Assembly: GCA_029946045.1 (NCBI GenBank)
Contig: JAQSDS010000392.1
Span: 1-20,224 of the forward strand
Source of the DNA: Rhodoferax sp.
GTDB taxonomy: Bacteria > Pseudomonadota > Gammaproteobacteria > Burkholderiales > Burkholderiaceae_C
Direction: 5' to 3'
Length of the DNA stretch: 20,224 bases
Both the position numbers and the translations under genes were made by a program. Positions 7,415-14,526 of the stretch are shown in pieces. The notes under the pieces were generated by a model that did no database searches, was not told where the DNA came from, and saw only the letters and a list, made by a program, of their open reading frames with translations. Each line of letters opens with the position of its first letter. The first letter of the stretch is position 1.

Positions 7415-7571
7415 TTAAACCAATAATCCATGAATGACCTTGGAATTTACGGATTTGATGAAAGTCGAACGACTGAAAGTTATGAAATGATGAAATTAAA
7501 CGAGATGATCAGAAAGTCTTAGGCGCCTGGGTCCTGATGCAAAAATATCGAGATAATTGTTTTAACTTACC

Positions 7572-7811
7572 GCGAAGTGTCGTGCTGTCGAAGCGGGGAT
7601 CGTTGAACATTTGAAATGGCTCACCGAGGAGCTCAAACAGATTGCTGAACAAATCTGTCGACGCCTCACCTCCTATCTTGATCTGCATGACAAACTACGC
7701 CTGAGTGACAGCGCCCCGGGGTTGGATGAACGCATCATTGCCGTCTTGCTGACGCTCTAGCTTGAGACACGCCAGCAATTGGCTGACAGCGATGCTCTAA
7801 ATGGCATGAGG
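7572..7811 (+). pseudogene. Decayed IS110-like transposase C-terminal fragment
   Basis: Conceptual translation in the frame through 7605 gives EHLKWLTEELKQIAEQI, then LDLHDKLRLSDSAPGLDERI-IAVLLTL. An in-frame TAG (7758-7760) follows, then LETRQQLADSDALNGM. A helical region followed by an SxPGxGxxT-like segment is typical of the C-terminal part of IS110/IS116/IS902 transposases. There is no start codon, the G-x-T part of the motif is eroded, and the frame is interrupted. No terminal repeats were recognised, as is usual for IS110. The fragment directly abuts the phenol promoter region, where a divergent regulator would be expected. Confidence 0.65.
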
Positions 7812-7870
7812 GCAAGTCGCTTGTTTCGGTGTGGTTTTGAAAATTTGGTATTTGCGCGGGAAGTGAAATG

Positions 7871-7890
7871 GGCGAGAGCGAACCCTCGCC
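7871..7890 (-). terminator. Possible transcription terminator after tbuX
   Basis: A 6-bp stem, GGCGAG (7871-7876) with CTCGCC (7885-7890), and an 8-nt loop lie 15 nt after the tbuX stop codon. On the minus strand it is followed by CATTTCACTTCC rather than a clean T-run, so intrinsic termination is only possible. It would separate the toluene operon from the phenol promoter. Confidence 0.4.
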
Positions 7891-7905
7891 GGGCAGAAGC
7901 TTTAT

Positions 7906-9282
7906 TTAGAACCTGTGGGTATACCCAATGGTCATATTGTTTTGTGAATGTGTCGTCTGGATTTGATCTGCGGTATTTGGCAAACTTGCGTTACCCATAG
8001 ACTCCTCCAAGGCGTGGGAATATGCAAAATCGATGCCATTTACCTTGGAGAAAGCATAAGAAAAACCGGCAGAAATATGTTTTCTTGGCGTTGCAGGAAT
8101 CACGGCAAAAAGTGTTTCTGATCGCAGTGCCTGTGTTGCTAAACGGGCACCACCCCGCAGCGTCCAATTACCCGTCTGGTAAGCAACTCCAAATGCCAAG
8201 ATGGTTTGATCCTTGTAGTTTTGTGGCAATTTGATGTCCAGAGTTTGCCCACCGTCTGTTACAAAACCCACATTGATGTCTTTCATCGCGTGTGCCCAGA
8301 ATACCTGCGACACATCGACTGCCATCATCCACTGATCGTTAAGGCGATGGCTCAAACCTAAATCCAGCTTAGCGGGCATCTGGAAATTGCGCAGCTTGAT
8401 ATTGCCTTGCAAAGGGACTTGCCCCGCAATGCCATCAATTGCGGTGAGTGTGGCTCTTCCCTCCAAGTCATTCATCTGGCTCTCGATGGCATAGTCGAGC
8501 CCAAACATGGTGTCATTCGACATCTTGTAAGTCATCCCGAGACGACCACCGAAGCCCCAGGATTCAACGCCACTGGCCAGAGGCTTATTCTTGGTCAGGC
8601 TGAAGTGGGCACCGCGCATGTCCGGCAAACCACCAAGCACCGGCAATAGGCTTCCATTCACCCGCCCTGAACCAATGAGTGAGCCAACCTGACCAGCACC
8701 AAGCAATAAATCGAGGTTCAAACCTTGCCACATCGCATCAATGCTGCCCCCAACAGCCAGCTTTTCGGTGACTTGATAGCTCGCTGCAAAGGGAATGTTC
8801 AGTATCAACAGTCGGCTAGAGTTTTCGAGCCCGGTGTTCAGTCCGCCAGCAGCACGCGAAAGAAAGCTGTTGTTGCCATATTCAGTCCCCAATCCACCTT
8901 GAGCAAAAGCACCAACACCAAGTGTCAACGCGTCCTTGCGGGTCGTATAGGCAAGCTCCGGAGCCATATACGGACCTCTGTTATTCGAGTGATTGCCAGA
9001 TGAGACACTTTCGCCCGTGGCCTGATTTTTCACATTGAGGTCGGTGCTTATCAGATCCAACCCTAGATGCAACTCAGAACCTGGGGCCATCAACGACAAG
9101 GTTGCCGGGTTGGCCATCATGCCAGCGGCACCCACATTGAACGCCGTGGCCGTCCCGCCCATGGAACGTGAAATGGGTCCGTAACCTTCGAGTCGAAAGA
9201 CGTCTGTAGCGTAGGTGGTTTGAGCTGCCGTGGCCAGAAAGGTCACAGCGATGAAGCTCAGTTTGTTAAATTTTGATTTCAT
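7906..9282 (-). CDS. tbuX: FadL/TodX/TbuX-family outer-membrane hydrocarbon transport protein
   Basis: 458-residue outer-membrane beta-barrel of the FadL family (TbuX, TodX and XylN subgroup), which lets hydrophobic aromatics cross the outer membrane. A signal peptide occupies about residues 1-25 with an AxA-like TYA cleavage site. The FadL hatch motif N58-P59-A60 follows a G/A-rich stretch (MGGTATAFNVGAAGMMANPA). The protein ends in the barrel-assembly signature with terminal phenylalanine (YTHRF). It begins 90 nt after the tbuC stop on the same strand and is probably the last gene of the toluene operon, although the gap could hold a separate promoter. It has visibly lower GC than the phenol genes. 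Confidence 0.9.
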   Translation of the reverse strand: MKSKFNKLSFIAVTFLATAAQTTYATDVFRLEGYGPISRSMGGTATAFNVGAAGMMANPATLSLMAPGSELHLGLDLISTDLNVKNQATGESVSSGNHSNNRGPYMAPELAYTTRKDALTLGVGAFAQGGLGTEYGNNSFLSRAAGGLNTGLENSSRLLILNIPFAASYQVTEKLAVGGSIDAMWQGLNLDLLLGAGQVGSLIGSGRVNGSLLPVLGGLPDMRGAHFSLTKNKPLASGVESWGFGGRLGMTYKMSNDTMFGLDYAIESQMNDLEGRATLTAIDGIAGQVPLQGNIKLRNFQMPAKLDLGLSHRLNDQWMMAVDVSQVFWAHAMKDINVGFVTDGGQTLDIKLPQNYKDQTILAFGVAYQTGNWTLRGGARLATQALRSETLFAVIPATPRKHISAGFSYAFSKVNGIDFAYSHALEESMGNASLPNTADQIQTTHSQNNMTIGYTHRF

Positions 9283-9372
9283 AATGTTGTCTCTTCGTTT
9301 TGATATAAATACATTCTTCTTGCCAATGAGTGAGGACCTTCAACGCTTGACTCCAGCCCACAACATTCGACT

Positions 9373-10410
9373 TCAAAAGAAACGATCGAAATGAATCTGG
9401 TCGAACGGTACCCTGTGACCCACCATCAACATTTCCTGTAACGTCTGCGTCATTGGCGGTGGTCCTGCAAAGTAAAACTCGAAACTAGGCAAGGCATCGC
9501 CGAAATCCCGTCGCACCAATTCATGGACGAAACCTGTTTCACCGCTCCAATGGGCGTCAGAAACACCACCAGGCAGGGAAACCACTGGATGAAAATGAAT
9601 GCGATCACCATAGCCAGGAAGCTCTCGCAGGAAGGATTCACCACAAATGTCACGCGGAGTTCTGCCGCCATAAAAGAAGTGGAGTTGGCGCGTCTTCAGC
9701 ATGTTCAATTGCACTGCACCTCGCGCAATTGAAACCATGGGTGCCAGGCCAGAGCCGCCCGCCACGCAGACAATGTCGCGTGCGACCTCGGATCTCAGAT
9801 AGGCGAGGCCATAAGGGCCGTCAATCTCGATTTCTTCGCCGACATGAAGACGATGAAAGAGTCTGTCAGTGGCGACACCGTTGGCAACATGACGAATCTG
9901 AAAGTGCCATTCACCTTTTTTATTGCTGACATTTGACATGGAATAGGCACGGGGCGTGCCAACGCCAGGAATCGCCAGCATCGCGTACTGACCAGCTTGA
10001 AACTCAGCTTCGCCTTCAGTGACAAATCGAAACTCGCGTATGTCATGCGTGATTTCATGCATTTCAGTGAATTTGGCACGAAGACGAACGGGCTTGATGA
10101 CTGGCACACATTCTGGCGTGGGACGAACTTTGATGCGTACGTCCGTACTTGCCCTGCATTGGCAAGCGAGAAGGCTCCCCTTTCGTTTGTCACGTTCGGT
10201 CAGCCCAGGCGCCTCTGGCCAAAGATTTTCAACCTCACCCTCAAGCAATTCAAACTTGCAGCTACCACAGCCGCCCGAGTTGCATTCGTAAGGAAAGCCA
10301 AGCCCGGCGCGCAAAGCTGCACGCAATACGGTATCTTTCCCCAATTGGTCAAATGTTCTCTCTTCGGGCTCGGTCGTTATTCTGGTCTGGGTCATAACAA
10401 TTCCATTCAT
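9373..10410 (-). CDS. tbuC: Toluene monooxygenase NADH reductase component
   Basis: 345-residue reductase of the TmoF/TbuC/TouF type, passing electrons from NADH to the Rieske ferredoxin. It has a plant-type [2Fe-2S] domain (C43, C48, C51, C83 in FPYECNSGGCGSCK), an FAD domain with R-A-Y-S at 154-157, and an NAD domain with GGSG at 218-221. It has the family ending IHFDRFF. The motif normally CGPPxM reads AGPPPM at 315-320, losing the conserved cysteine. An alternative ATG at 10395 (MTQTR) has GGA closer to it, so the first five residues are uncertain. It lies 58 nt after tbuA2. Confidence 0.94.
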   Translation of the reverse strand: MNGIVMTQTRITTEPEERTFDQLGKDTVLRAALRAGLGFPYECNSGGCGSCKFELLEGEVENLWPEAPGLTERDKRKGSLLACQCRASTDVRIKVRPTPECVPVIKPVRLRAKFTEMHEITHDIREFRFVTEGEAEFQAGQYAMLAIPGVGTPRAYSMSNVSNKKGEWHFQIRHVANGVATDRLFHRLHVGEEIEIDGPYGLAYLRSEVARDIVCVAGGSGLAPMVSIARGAVQLNMLKTRQLHFFYGGRTPRDICGESFLRELPGYGDRIHFHPVVSLPGGVSDAHWSGETGFVHELVRRDFGDALPSFEFYFAGPPPMTQTLQEMLMVGHRVPFDQIHFDRFF

Positions 10411-10468
10411 TGGGTTTTAGGCCTCAAGGCAGAAGGTTTCCAAGTTTCTGCCACGGGTCCGGTTGAAC

Positions 10469-11455
10469 TTAAAGCCCCAATGATTGGCGGAAGTCGCGTG
10501 TAGCCTGCTTCGCTGAGTGGGCTGCATTTGACACATCCGCCAGCGCGCCGCAATAAGCCTCGATGGCCTGGTCGGCCAACGGCTCCCACTTGGCAATCCA
10601 GTTCTTGAGAACTTCTGCGTTACCCGGCTTTTCAAGCGCCATCTTTGCCAGGGCAGTTGCCCAGCGGCGATGCCGCGCTGCATCAATCAATTGCGCATCG
10701 TTCACCAAGGCAAGCAACATATCTCCGTTATGACGGGCCGATTCACCCAACTTGCGCAACACGGCCTCTTCAATGGCAGGCTTAGCGACCAAATTCAGGG
10801 CCACAAAAGCCTCAGCCCAATCCCACGTCGCAAGAACCTTCTCCATCAGCTCGCGGAAGCCCTGCCATGCCTTATCGGTTTCCCAATAATGACGTTCATC
10901 GGCGGCAAAACCCTTCTCAGGAAAAGCCAGCGAGAGCTCCTTTGTGCGGTAAGCGGTATGACTCAGCCATCGGAAAGAATCTGCCATCTGAAAATAATTG
11001 CAGTTGGTAATGGTGCTGGCTGGCGCCACTTGACCGGCATAGGCTGAAGCCATTTGCAAAGTGTGAAAGAGGTAACGTGCCGGTGTGTACAGGCGCGCCA
11101 GGGTACCAGCCCAACGAGGATCCAGCGATTTGTCATGTTCACGACTATTGAACTGGTCAAACAGGCCGGAGACATAATTTTCCTGACCATCCTGCATCAT
11201 GTTGTAGCTGCGGTAAACCACCTCCTCAGGATCGCGAAATGCGTTCCAGTCGTCGTGTTTAAGCGGGCTGCCAAAGGTGTTTTTCTTGCACCACTGATTC
11301 ATGGCCAATTCGGGATCAAGTTCGTACGGCGCAATGGCATTACGGTTGTTGTAATGCAGGTTCGCGCTGACGATTTCATATTCGCTGGGCTTGCGACGGC
11401 GTGCTGCCAAATGACTCCAGGTCTTGAGCGGCTTTAATACTTGAACTTCTGACAT
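10469..11455 (-). CDS. tbuA2: Toluene monooxygenase beta subunit
   Basis: 328-residue beta subunit of the toluene monooxygenase hydroxylase (TmoE/TbuA2/TouE family), which pairs with the alpha and gamma subunits in the (alpha-beta-gamma)2 core and has no iron site. Family landmarks visible include LKTWSHLAARRRKPSEYEIVS, HYNNRNAIAPYELDP and DWNAFRDPEEVVYRSYN. GAGGAG precedes the ATG at 11455. The gap to tbuV is 55 nt. Confidence 0.95.
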   Translation of the reverse strand: MSEVQVLKPLKTWSHLAARRRKPSEYEIVSANLHYNNRNAIAPYELDPELAMNQWCKKNTFGSPLKHDDWNAFRDPEEVVYRSYNMMQDGQENYVSGLFDQFNSREHDKSLDPRWAGTLARLYTPARYLFHTLQMASAYAGQVAPASTITNCNYFQMADSFRWLSHTAYRTKELSLAFPEKGFAADERHYWETDKAWQGFRELMEKVLATWDWAEAFVALNLVAKPAIEEAVLRKLGESARHNGDMLLALVNDAQLIDAARHRRWATALAKMALEKPGNAEVLKNWIAKWEPLADQAIEAYCGALADVSNAAHSAKQATRDFRQSLGL

Positions 11456-11510
11456 GATCTGTCTCCTCTATGATGAATAGTTACCGGAAAAGGCCGGTGC
11501 TGGTTTTCGC

Positions 11511-11828
11511 TTAAAGGTGCTTGGTGAAATAAAAACGCACCTGATCAGGCAGCGTTTCGATCCGTCCAGCAAAGGAACTGAGATCAACTTCCAGATCATT
11601 CATCTTGAATGGACGTCCCAGTGCGACTTCAATCGTCTCCCGACGCAAAATCATTTCATCATCGGTATCGATGCGCAGGTAGGCGCGTTTGTCATCGACC
11701 CGTATTTCCCGCCCCGGGTTGTCTTCCCTGGCTGCCTCAACCACGGCCATAGCCAGTTCCCCCGCGCGCATCACCGGCCCCACTCGGTTATTGCCATGTT
11801 TATTTACAATTTCATTTGAGTTGCTCAT
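11511..11828 (-). CDS. tbuV: Toluene monooxygenase effector (coupling) protein
   Basis: 105-residue cofactorless effector of the TmoD/TbuV/TouD family, which binds the hydroxylase and controls catalysis. The VGPVMRAGELAMAVVEAAREDNPG region and the RRETIEVALGRPF segment are diagnostic, the latter resembling the segment in dmpM. The ATG at 11828 is chosen because AAGGAG lies 7 nt upstream and the length fits TmoD (103 residues). An in-frame ATG at 11864 would overlap the end of tbuB and has no such site. Confidence 0.94.
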   Translation of the reverse strand: MSNSNEIVNKHGNNRVGPVMRAGELAMAVVEAAREDNPGREIRVDDKRAYLRIDTDDEMILRRETIEVALGRPFKMNDLEVDLSSFAGRIETLPDQVRFYFTKHL

Positions 11829-11860
11829 TACTGTCTCCTTGTTTGTTTGTCGTACCGATT

Positions 11861-12196
11861 TCACGTATGCGCAAAAAGAGGCTGAACGCCTTCGGTTTTC
11901 ACCAAAATGTCGTCGCCGTCAACCCTCACCGGATATTCAGCCAAGGCGCAATCGGAAGGGTTGATGCCTTTGCCGGAGGAGGCATCAAATTGCCAAAGAT
12001 GGGCCCGACAAATCAGCGTCTTACCATCGAATTTCCCTTCGATCAACGGAATATCCTGATGCGGACAGACGCCCTGAAAGGCTTTGATCGCCCCGCCTTC
12101 GGCACACACTAATAAAATTTCCTGCCCATTCACCTCGAAAGACTCCATCTCGCCTTCCCAAAGGTCGTCGCGGGTACATACTTTTTTGAATGTCAT
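11861..12196 (-). CDS. tbuB: Toluene monooxygenase Rieske [2Fe-2S] ferredoxin
   Basis: 111-residue Rieske ferredoxin (TmoC/TbuB/TouC family), the electron carrier between reductase and hydroxylase. The Rieske ligands are C44-x-H46 (GVCPHQD) and C63-x2-H66 (CRAHLW). The ATG at 12196 (MTFKKVC) aligns with the family start and has AAGGA upstream; an in-frame ATG at 12250 would add 18 residues with no counterpart in TmoC. A Rieske carrier distinguishes the toluene monooxygenases from the phenol hydroxylase system, whose reductase donates directly. Confidence 0.95.
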   Translation of the reverse strand: MTFKKVCTRDDLWEGEMESFEVNGQEILLVCAEGGAIKAFQGVCPHQDIPLIEGKFDGKTLICRAHLWQFDASSGKGINPSDCALAEYPVRVDGDDILVKTEGVQPLFAHT

Positions 12197-12262
12197 ATTT
12201 GGGTATCCTTCTTGCCAAATTCGCAGCCAATGTTGAAATTGCCGCGACATTTCGGCATGTCC

Positions 12263-12529
12263 TTAAGGCTTTGGGGCTTCCCAAATGATCTCAATCGTTT
12301 CAGTCGGTTTGAAGCCCGCTTGCGCCACCTTCATGGTGCGTGGCAAAAGTTCGTCACTACCCTGCCGACGAATGCGCAAAATGTGACCAGGACGGGCCCG
12401 CACACGTCGCCCCACTGAATGGTGGGCAGCGGCCGCAGCCACTTCGTCCATGGTGTTCTCGGTATCGACTGGCAGCAGTTGCAGCACAAAGTCGCCTTCA
12501 AAATTTGAACTCAAGGGAAATAAGGCCAT
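12263..12529 (-). CDS. tbuU: Toluene monooxygenase gamma subunit
   Basis: 88-residue gamma subunit (TmoB/TbuU/TouB family) of the hydroxylase core, with the family pattern FPLSSNFEGDFVLQLLPVD, then the VGRRVRARPG segment and a C-terminal PTETIEIIWE. The start at 12529 is preceded by AGGAG at 7 nt. The gene lies between tbuA1 (70-nt gap) and tbuB (66-nt gap), the standard A1-U-B order. Confidence 0.93.
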   Translation of the reverse strand: MALFPLSSNFEGDFVLQLLPVDTENTMDEVAAAAAHHSVGRRVRARPGHILRIRRQGSDELLPRTMKVAQAGFKPTETIEIIWEAPKP

Positions 12530-12557
12530 TTTTTTCTCCTATATCGGGTTATTCGTT

Positions 12558-12583
12558 GAGCCGACAGTCATCACCACCGGCTC
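12558..12583. repeat. Intercistronic inverted repeat after tbuA1
   Basis: GAGCCG (12558-12563) and CGGCTC (12578-12583) can pair with a 14-nt loop in the gap between tbuA1 and tbuU. A partial 3'-protecting or attenuating role, giving more alpha subunit than downstream products, is possible but not shown. Confidence 0.3.
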
Positions 12584-12599
12584 CATCTGTCAGTGTTTT

Positions 12600-14105
12600 T
12601 CAGCTTGCTTTCTTGACTGAACGCATCGCTTTGTAAATCTCGGCCCATGCATAGTTGTGTGCATCGTCACCAATCTCGCCCGGAGCCAATCCCATGTATT
12701 TCAGAGCGCCCCCCAGATCCATCGGCTGGATCATTCCAGCGAGAAAACGGTCAACCAGGCTCAGATGTCCGGCATAACGTTCCGGCTCCTGCTCAAAACA
12801 CCAGCGATCTTGTTCCGACCCAAAGTGATACAGGCGGCCCTTGTACTCGAGCGGAAAGTCCTTGACGTTCCACTTTTTCCCCGGCGTGTAGTTAATCGGC
12901 AGGTTACACATGTTGCATACCATTGGCAGTGTTTCGGGATAGGTCATGGCCATATTGCCTTCGACAACGTTGTCGATGATCACATCCCAACACTGGCCCC
13001 AGGTGTCATTCCAGCCAGGGTACTTTTCTTCGAGCCAGTCGCGTTCGGCCGGTGCAACACCCGCTGCCGGGTTCCAGAACATGGTGGGCCGCCAGAAATA
13101 CGCACCGAGATGCATGCCGTGGTGTTGCTCACTGAGTTCTTCGAGAAAGTGGTCCCAGTACCATGGCAAGTCAAGACCAAGGTCGGTCAGAGCCCGCTCG
13201 AACTGAGCAACGATAAACTCCTCCATGAACTCCTTGAACGACTGCTTCCGATGTTCGAGGGGTGTGTAATAGTCCATCACCGGGCCAGTCAAAACAGAGA
13301 ATAGTTTCCAGGCACGCCAGAAAGCGATGTCCACCTTCTTCTGGGCTTCCGCCTTTTTGCCATTTTCAATCAGCACCTGAAGCGCCGGGCCACCGATCTG
13401 GGCGTGGCGAGATTCGTCCGTCTGTATGCTCGATATCAGGCTGGCAAAAGTATGGTCCCCGGCTTCAGCAGCGTCCGCCGCCAATCCAAGAAACTGCATG
13501 TTGGTAAAGCCGGTTTCAAAGCTGAAGGTGAGCATGATGGATACGCTGATGGCATCACGCGTCATCATGATGTCATCAAAAAAATGACGCGCTGCAATCA
13601 TTGCCCACTGATTAGTGTCAATGGCTTTGTGCGCCCAATCCATCTGACGATCCTTCGAGACATGCTCGTGCGGGAAATAGAGCTGAATCTGTCCGTGGCG
13701 CATTTCGTCCAGACAGCCAAGGGTCGCCATGTTGCGCATGCCTGGCGCCTTGGAGAAACGCATCATTCTCGCTTCGGCACTGGCCGCAGCATATTCAAGT
13801 CTCGCGAGCGCCCCATAATGTGATTTGATTACCGACTTCCAGCCCGGATCTGAATTTTCGAAAATCTTGGACCGCTCCAGAGCTGCCTTGACAGAGTAGG
13901 CCCCCGCGTCCTTCTCGCGCTGAACCTTAACGTATTCAGGATAGGTTTGCTTGTACGGCTCGTCGTACTTTTCCCACGCCTCTTGCGGCAGACCATAGTC
14001 ACCGGCCATTTCCACCGGGAAAAGCTCAAGCTCTGTGACGTATTTCGACGACCAATTGGTCGTCCTGGCGATGTCATACCAGTCCATTCGATTCAGTAAA
14101 GCCAT
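12600..14105 (-). CDS. tbuA1: Toluene monooxygenase alpha subunit (catalytic di-iron hydroxylase)
   Basis: 501-residue catalytic subunit of the TmoA/TbuA1/TouA family, hydroxylating toluene or benzene on the ring. The di-iron ligands fall at the exact T4MO numbering: E104, E134-x2-H137 (LDEMRH), E197 and E231-x2-H234 (TDESRH). The active-site gate residues T201, N202 and Q228 are conserved. Pocket positions 100 and 103, which set regiospecificity in studied enzymes, are both leucine, so ortho/meta/para preference cannot be assumed. A strong ribosome-binding site (GAGGAG) precedes the ATG at 14105, which lies about 110 nt after the predicted sigma54 start site. It is the first gene of A1-U-B-V-A2-C-X. 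Confidence 0.97.
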   Translation of the reverse strand: MALLNRMDWYDIARTTNWSSKYVTELELFPVEMAGDYGLPQEAWEKYDEPYKQTYPEYVKVQREKDAGAYSVKAALERSKIFENSDPGWKSVIKSHYGALARLEYAAASAEARMMRFSKAPGMRNMATLGCLDEMRHGQIQLYFPHEHVSKDRQMDWAHKAIDTNQWAMIAARHFFDDIMMTRDAISVSIMLTFSFETGFTNMQFLGLAADAAEAGDHTFASLISSIQTDESRHAQIGGPALQVLIENGKKAEAQKKVDIAFWRAWKLFSVLTGPVMDYYTPLEHRKQSFKEFMEEFIVAQFERALTDLGLDLPWYWDHFLEELSEQHHGMHLGAYFWRPTMFWNPAAGVAPAERDWLEEKYPGWNDTWGQCWDVIIDNVVEGNMAMTYPETLPMVCNMCNLPINYTPGKKWNVKDFPLEYKGRLYHFGSEQDRWCFEQEPERYAGHLSLVDRFLAGMIQPMDLGGALKYMGLAPGEIGDDAHNYAWAEIYKAMRSVKKAS

Positions 14106-14228
14106 CTCAAGTCTCCTCTATTTAAAATGTGGCGGAATTGCCTTGACAAATACAACAACAAAAATTTATCTTCCCAAGTCTTTCGCACTGACATGGTCAT
14201 GTGGTCGCGGGCATTACCGTCATGGCTT

Positions 14229-14244
14229 CGCAAGGACCTTGCCA
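14229..14244 (-). promoter_or_regulatory. Sigma54 (-24/-12) promoter of the toluene monooxygenase operon
   Basis: On the minus strand TGGCAAGGTCCTTGCG carries GG and GC at the correct -24/-12 spacing, in the same sequence as the phenol promoter apart from the last base. Predicted transcription start is near 14218, giving a leader of about 110 nt before tbuA1. Confidence 0.83.
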
Positions 14245-14264
14245 ACAAAATCTGTTACGCCATA

Positions 14265-14296
14265 AATCTCGATATTTCAAGGGTTAACCACTACAA
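14265..14296. promoter_or_regulatory. Conserved promoter block (IHF-like or second activator site), toluene copy
   Basis: Equivalent of 7327-7358 at the same distance (35 nt) from the sigma54 core. The central GGTTAACC is a perfect 8-bp palindrome here. The IHF match is weaker by one more base than in the phenol copy. Confidence 0.4.
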
Positions 14297-14336
14297 GTCA
14301 CTATCTTTTTCTCTGGGGGTTGGGGAAGATTTGGTA

Positions 14337-14361
14337 TGACTCAGGGTTTACCCCTGAGTCA
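14337..14361. promoter_or_regulatory. Perfect palindromic upstream activating sequence
   Basis: Arms TGACTCAGGG (14337-14346) and CCCTGAGTCA (14352-14361) flank TTTAC, with 10 of 10 bp paired. It lies about 120-140 bp upstream of the predicted sigma54 start, the usual enhancer distance for NtrC-class activators. The core recurs at 7404-7414. It is the best candidate binding site for the activator encoded at 14527-16233. Confidence 0.6.
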
Positions 14362-14465
14362 CCAATCCCCGTTATTCGTTGCTATTTGCGTATTTGATTA
14401 ACGGAAAACGGCTAAAATTTACCAAATGATGAAATTTAACGAGCTAATCAGGAAGTCTCAACCGC

Positions 14466-14495
14466 TTGGCGCTGACACAAATATATCGAGATAAT
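14466..14495 (+). promoter_or_regulatory. Sigma70-like promoter of the activator gene
   Basis: TTGGCG (14466-14471), an 18-nt spacer and GATAAT (14490-14495) give a plausible constitutive promoter with a start near 14502, 25 nt before the ATG at 14527. The -10 region lies within the block conserved in the phenol promoter copy, whereas the -35 does not. Confidence 0.5.
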
Positions 14496-14526
14496 TGTTT
14501 TTCACTGACAATGGAGTGATCTGCTT

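Larger units (their letters stand above)
7292..7563. repeat. Promoter-region paralogue, copy A (phenol operon)
   Basis: Colinear, without net length change, with 14230-14501 upstream of the toluene operon. Five blocks match in order at nearly the same offsets. They are the sigma54 core (7292-7307), a 32-nt block with one mismatch (7327-7358), AGGGTTTACCC (7404-7414), a 20-nt block with one mismatch (7485-7504) and ATATCGAGATAATTGTTTT (7545-7563). Sequence between the blocks has diverged. Confidence 0.85.
14230..14501. repeat. Promoter-region paralogue, copy B (toluene operon/tbuT divergent region)
   Basis: Counterpart of 7292-7563, with the same total length of 272 bp and the same order of five conserved blocks. 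The last block (14483-14501) includes the -10 box of the divergent activator gene, so in this copy the full divergent promoter arrangement is intact. Confidence 0.85.

Noticed and set aside
7261..7570. Search for TTGATCAA-type XylR/DmpR enhancer sites
   Set aside because: Only half-matches such as TTTGAT at 7454-7459 were seen, not the paired site, so no such feature is annotated.
7779..8000. 73-codon plus-strand frame starting MADSDALNGM
   Set aside because: Its first residues continue the transposase remnant, and the rest runs antisense into the end of tbuX; not an independent gene.
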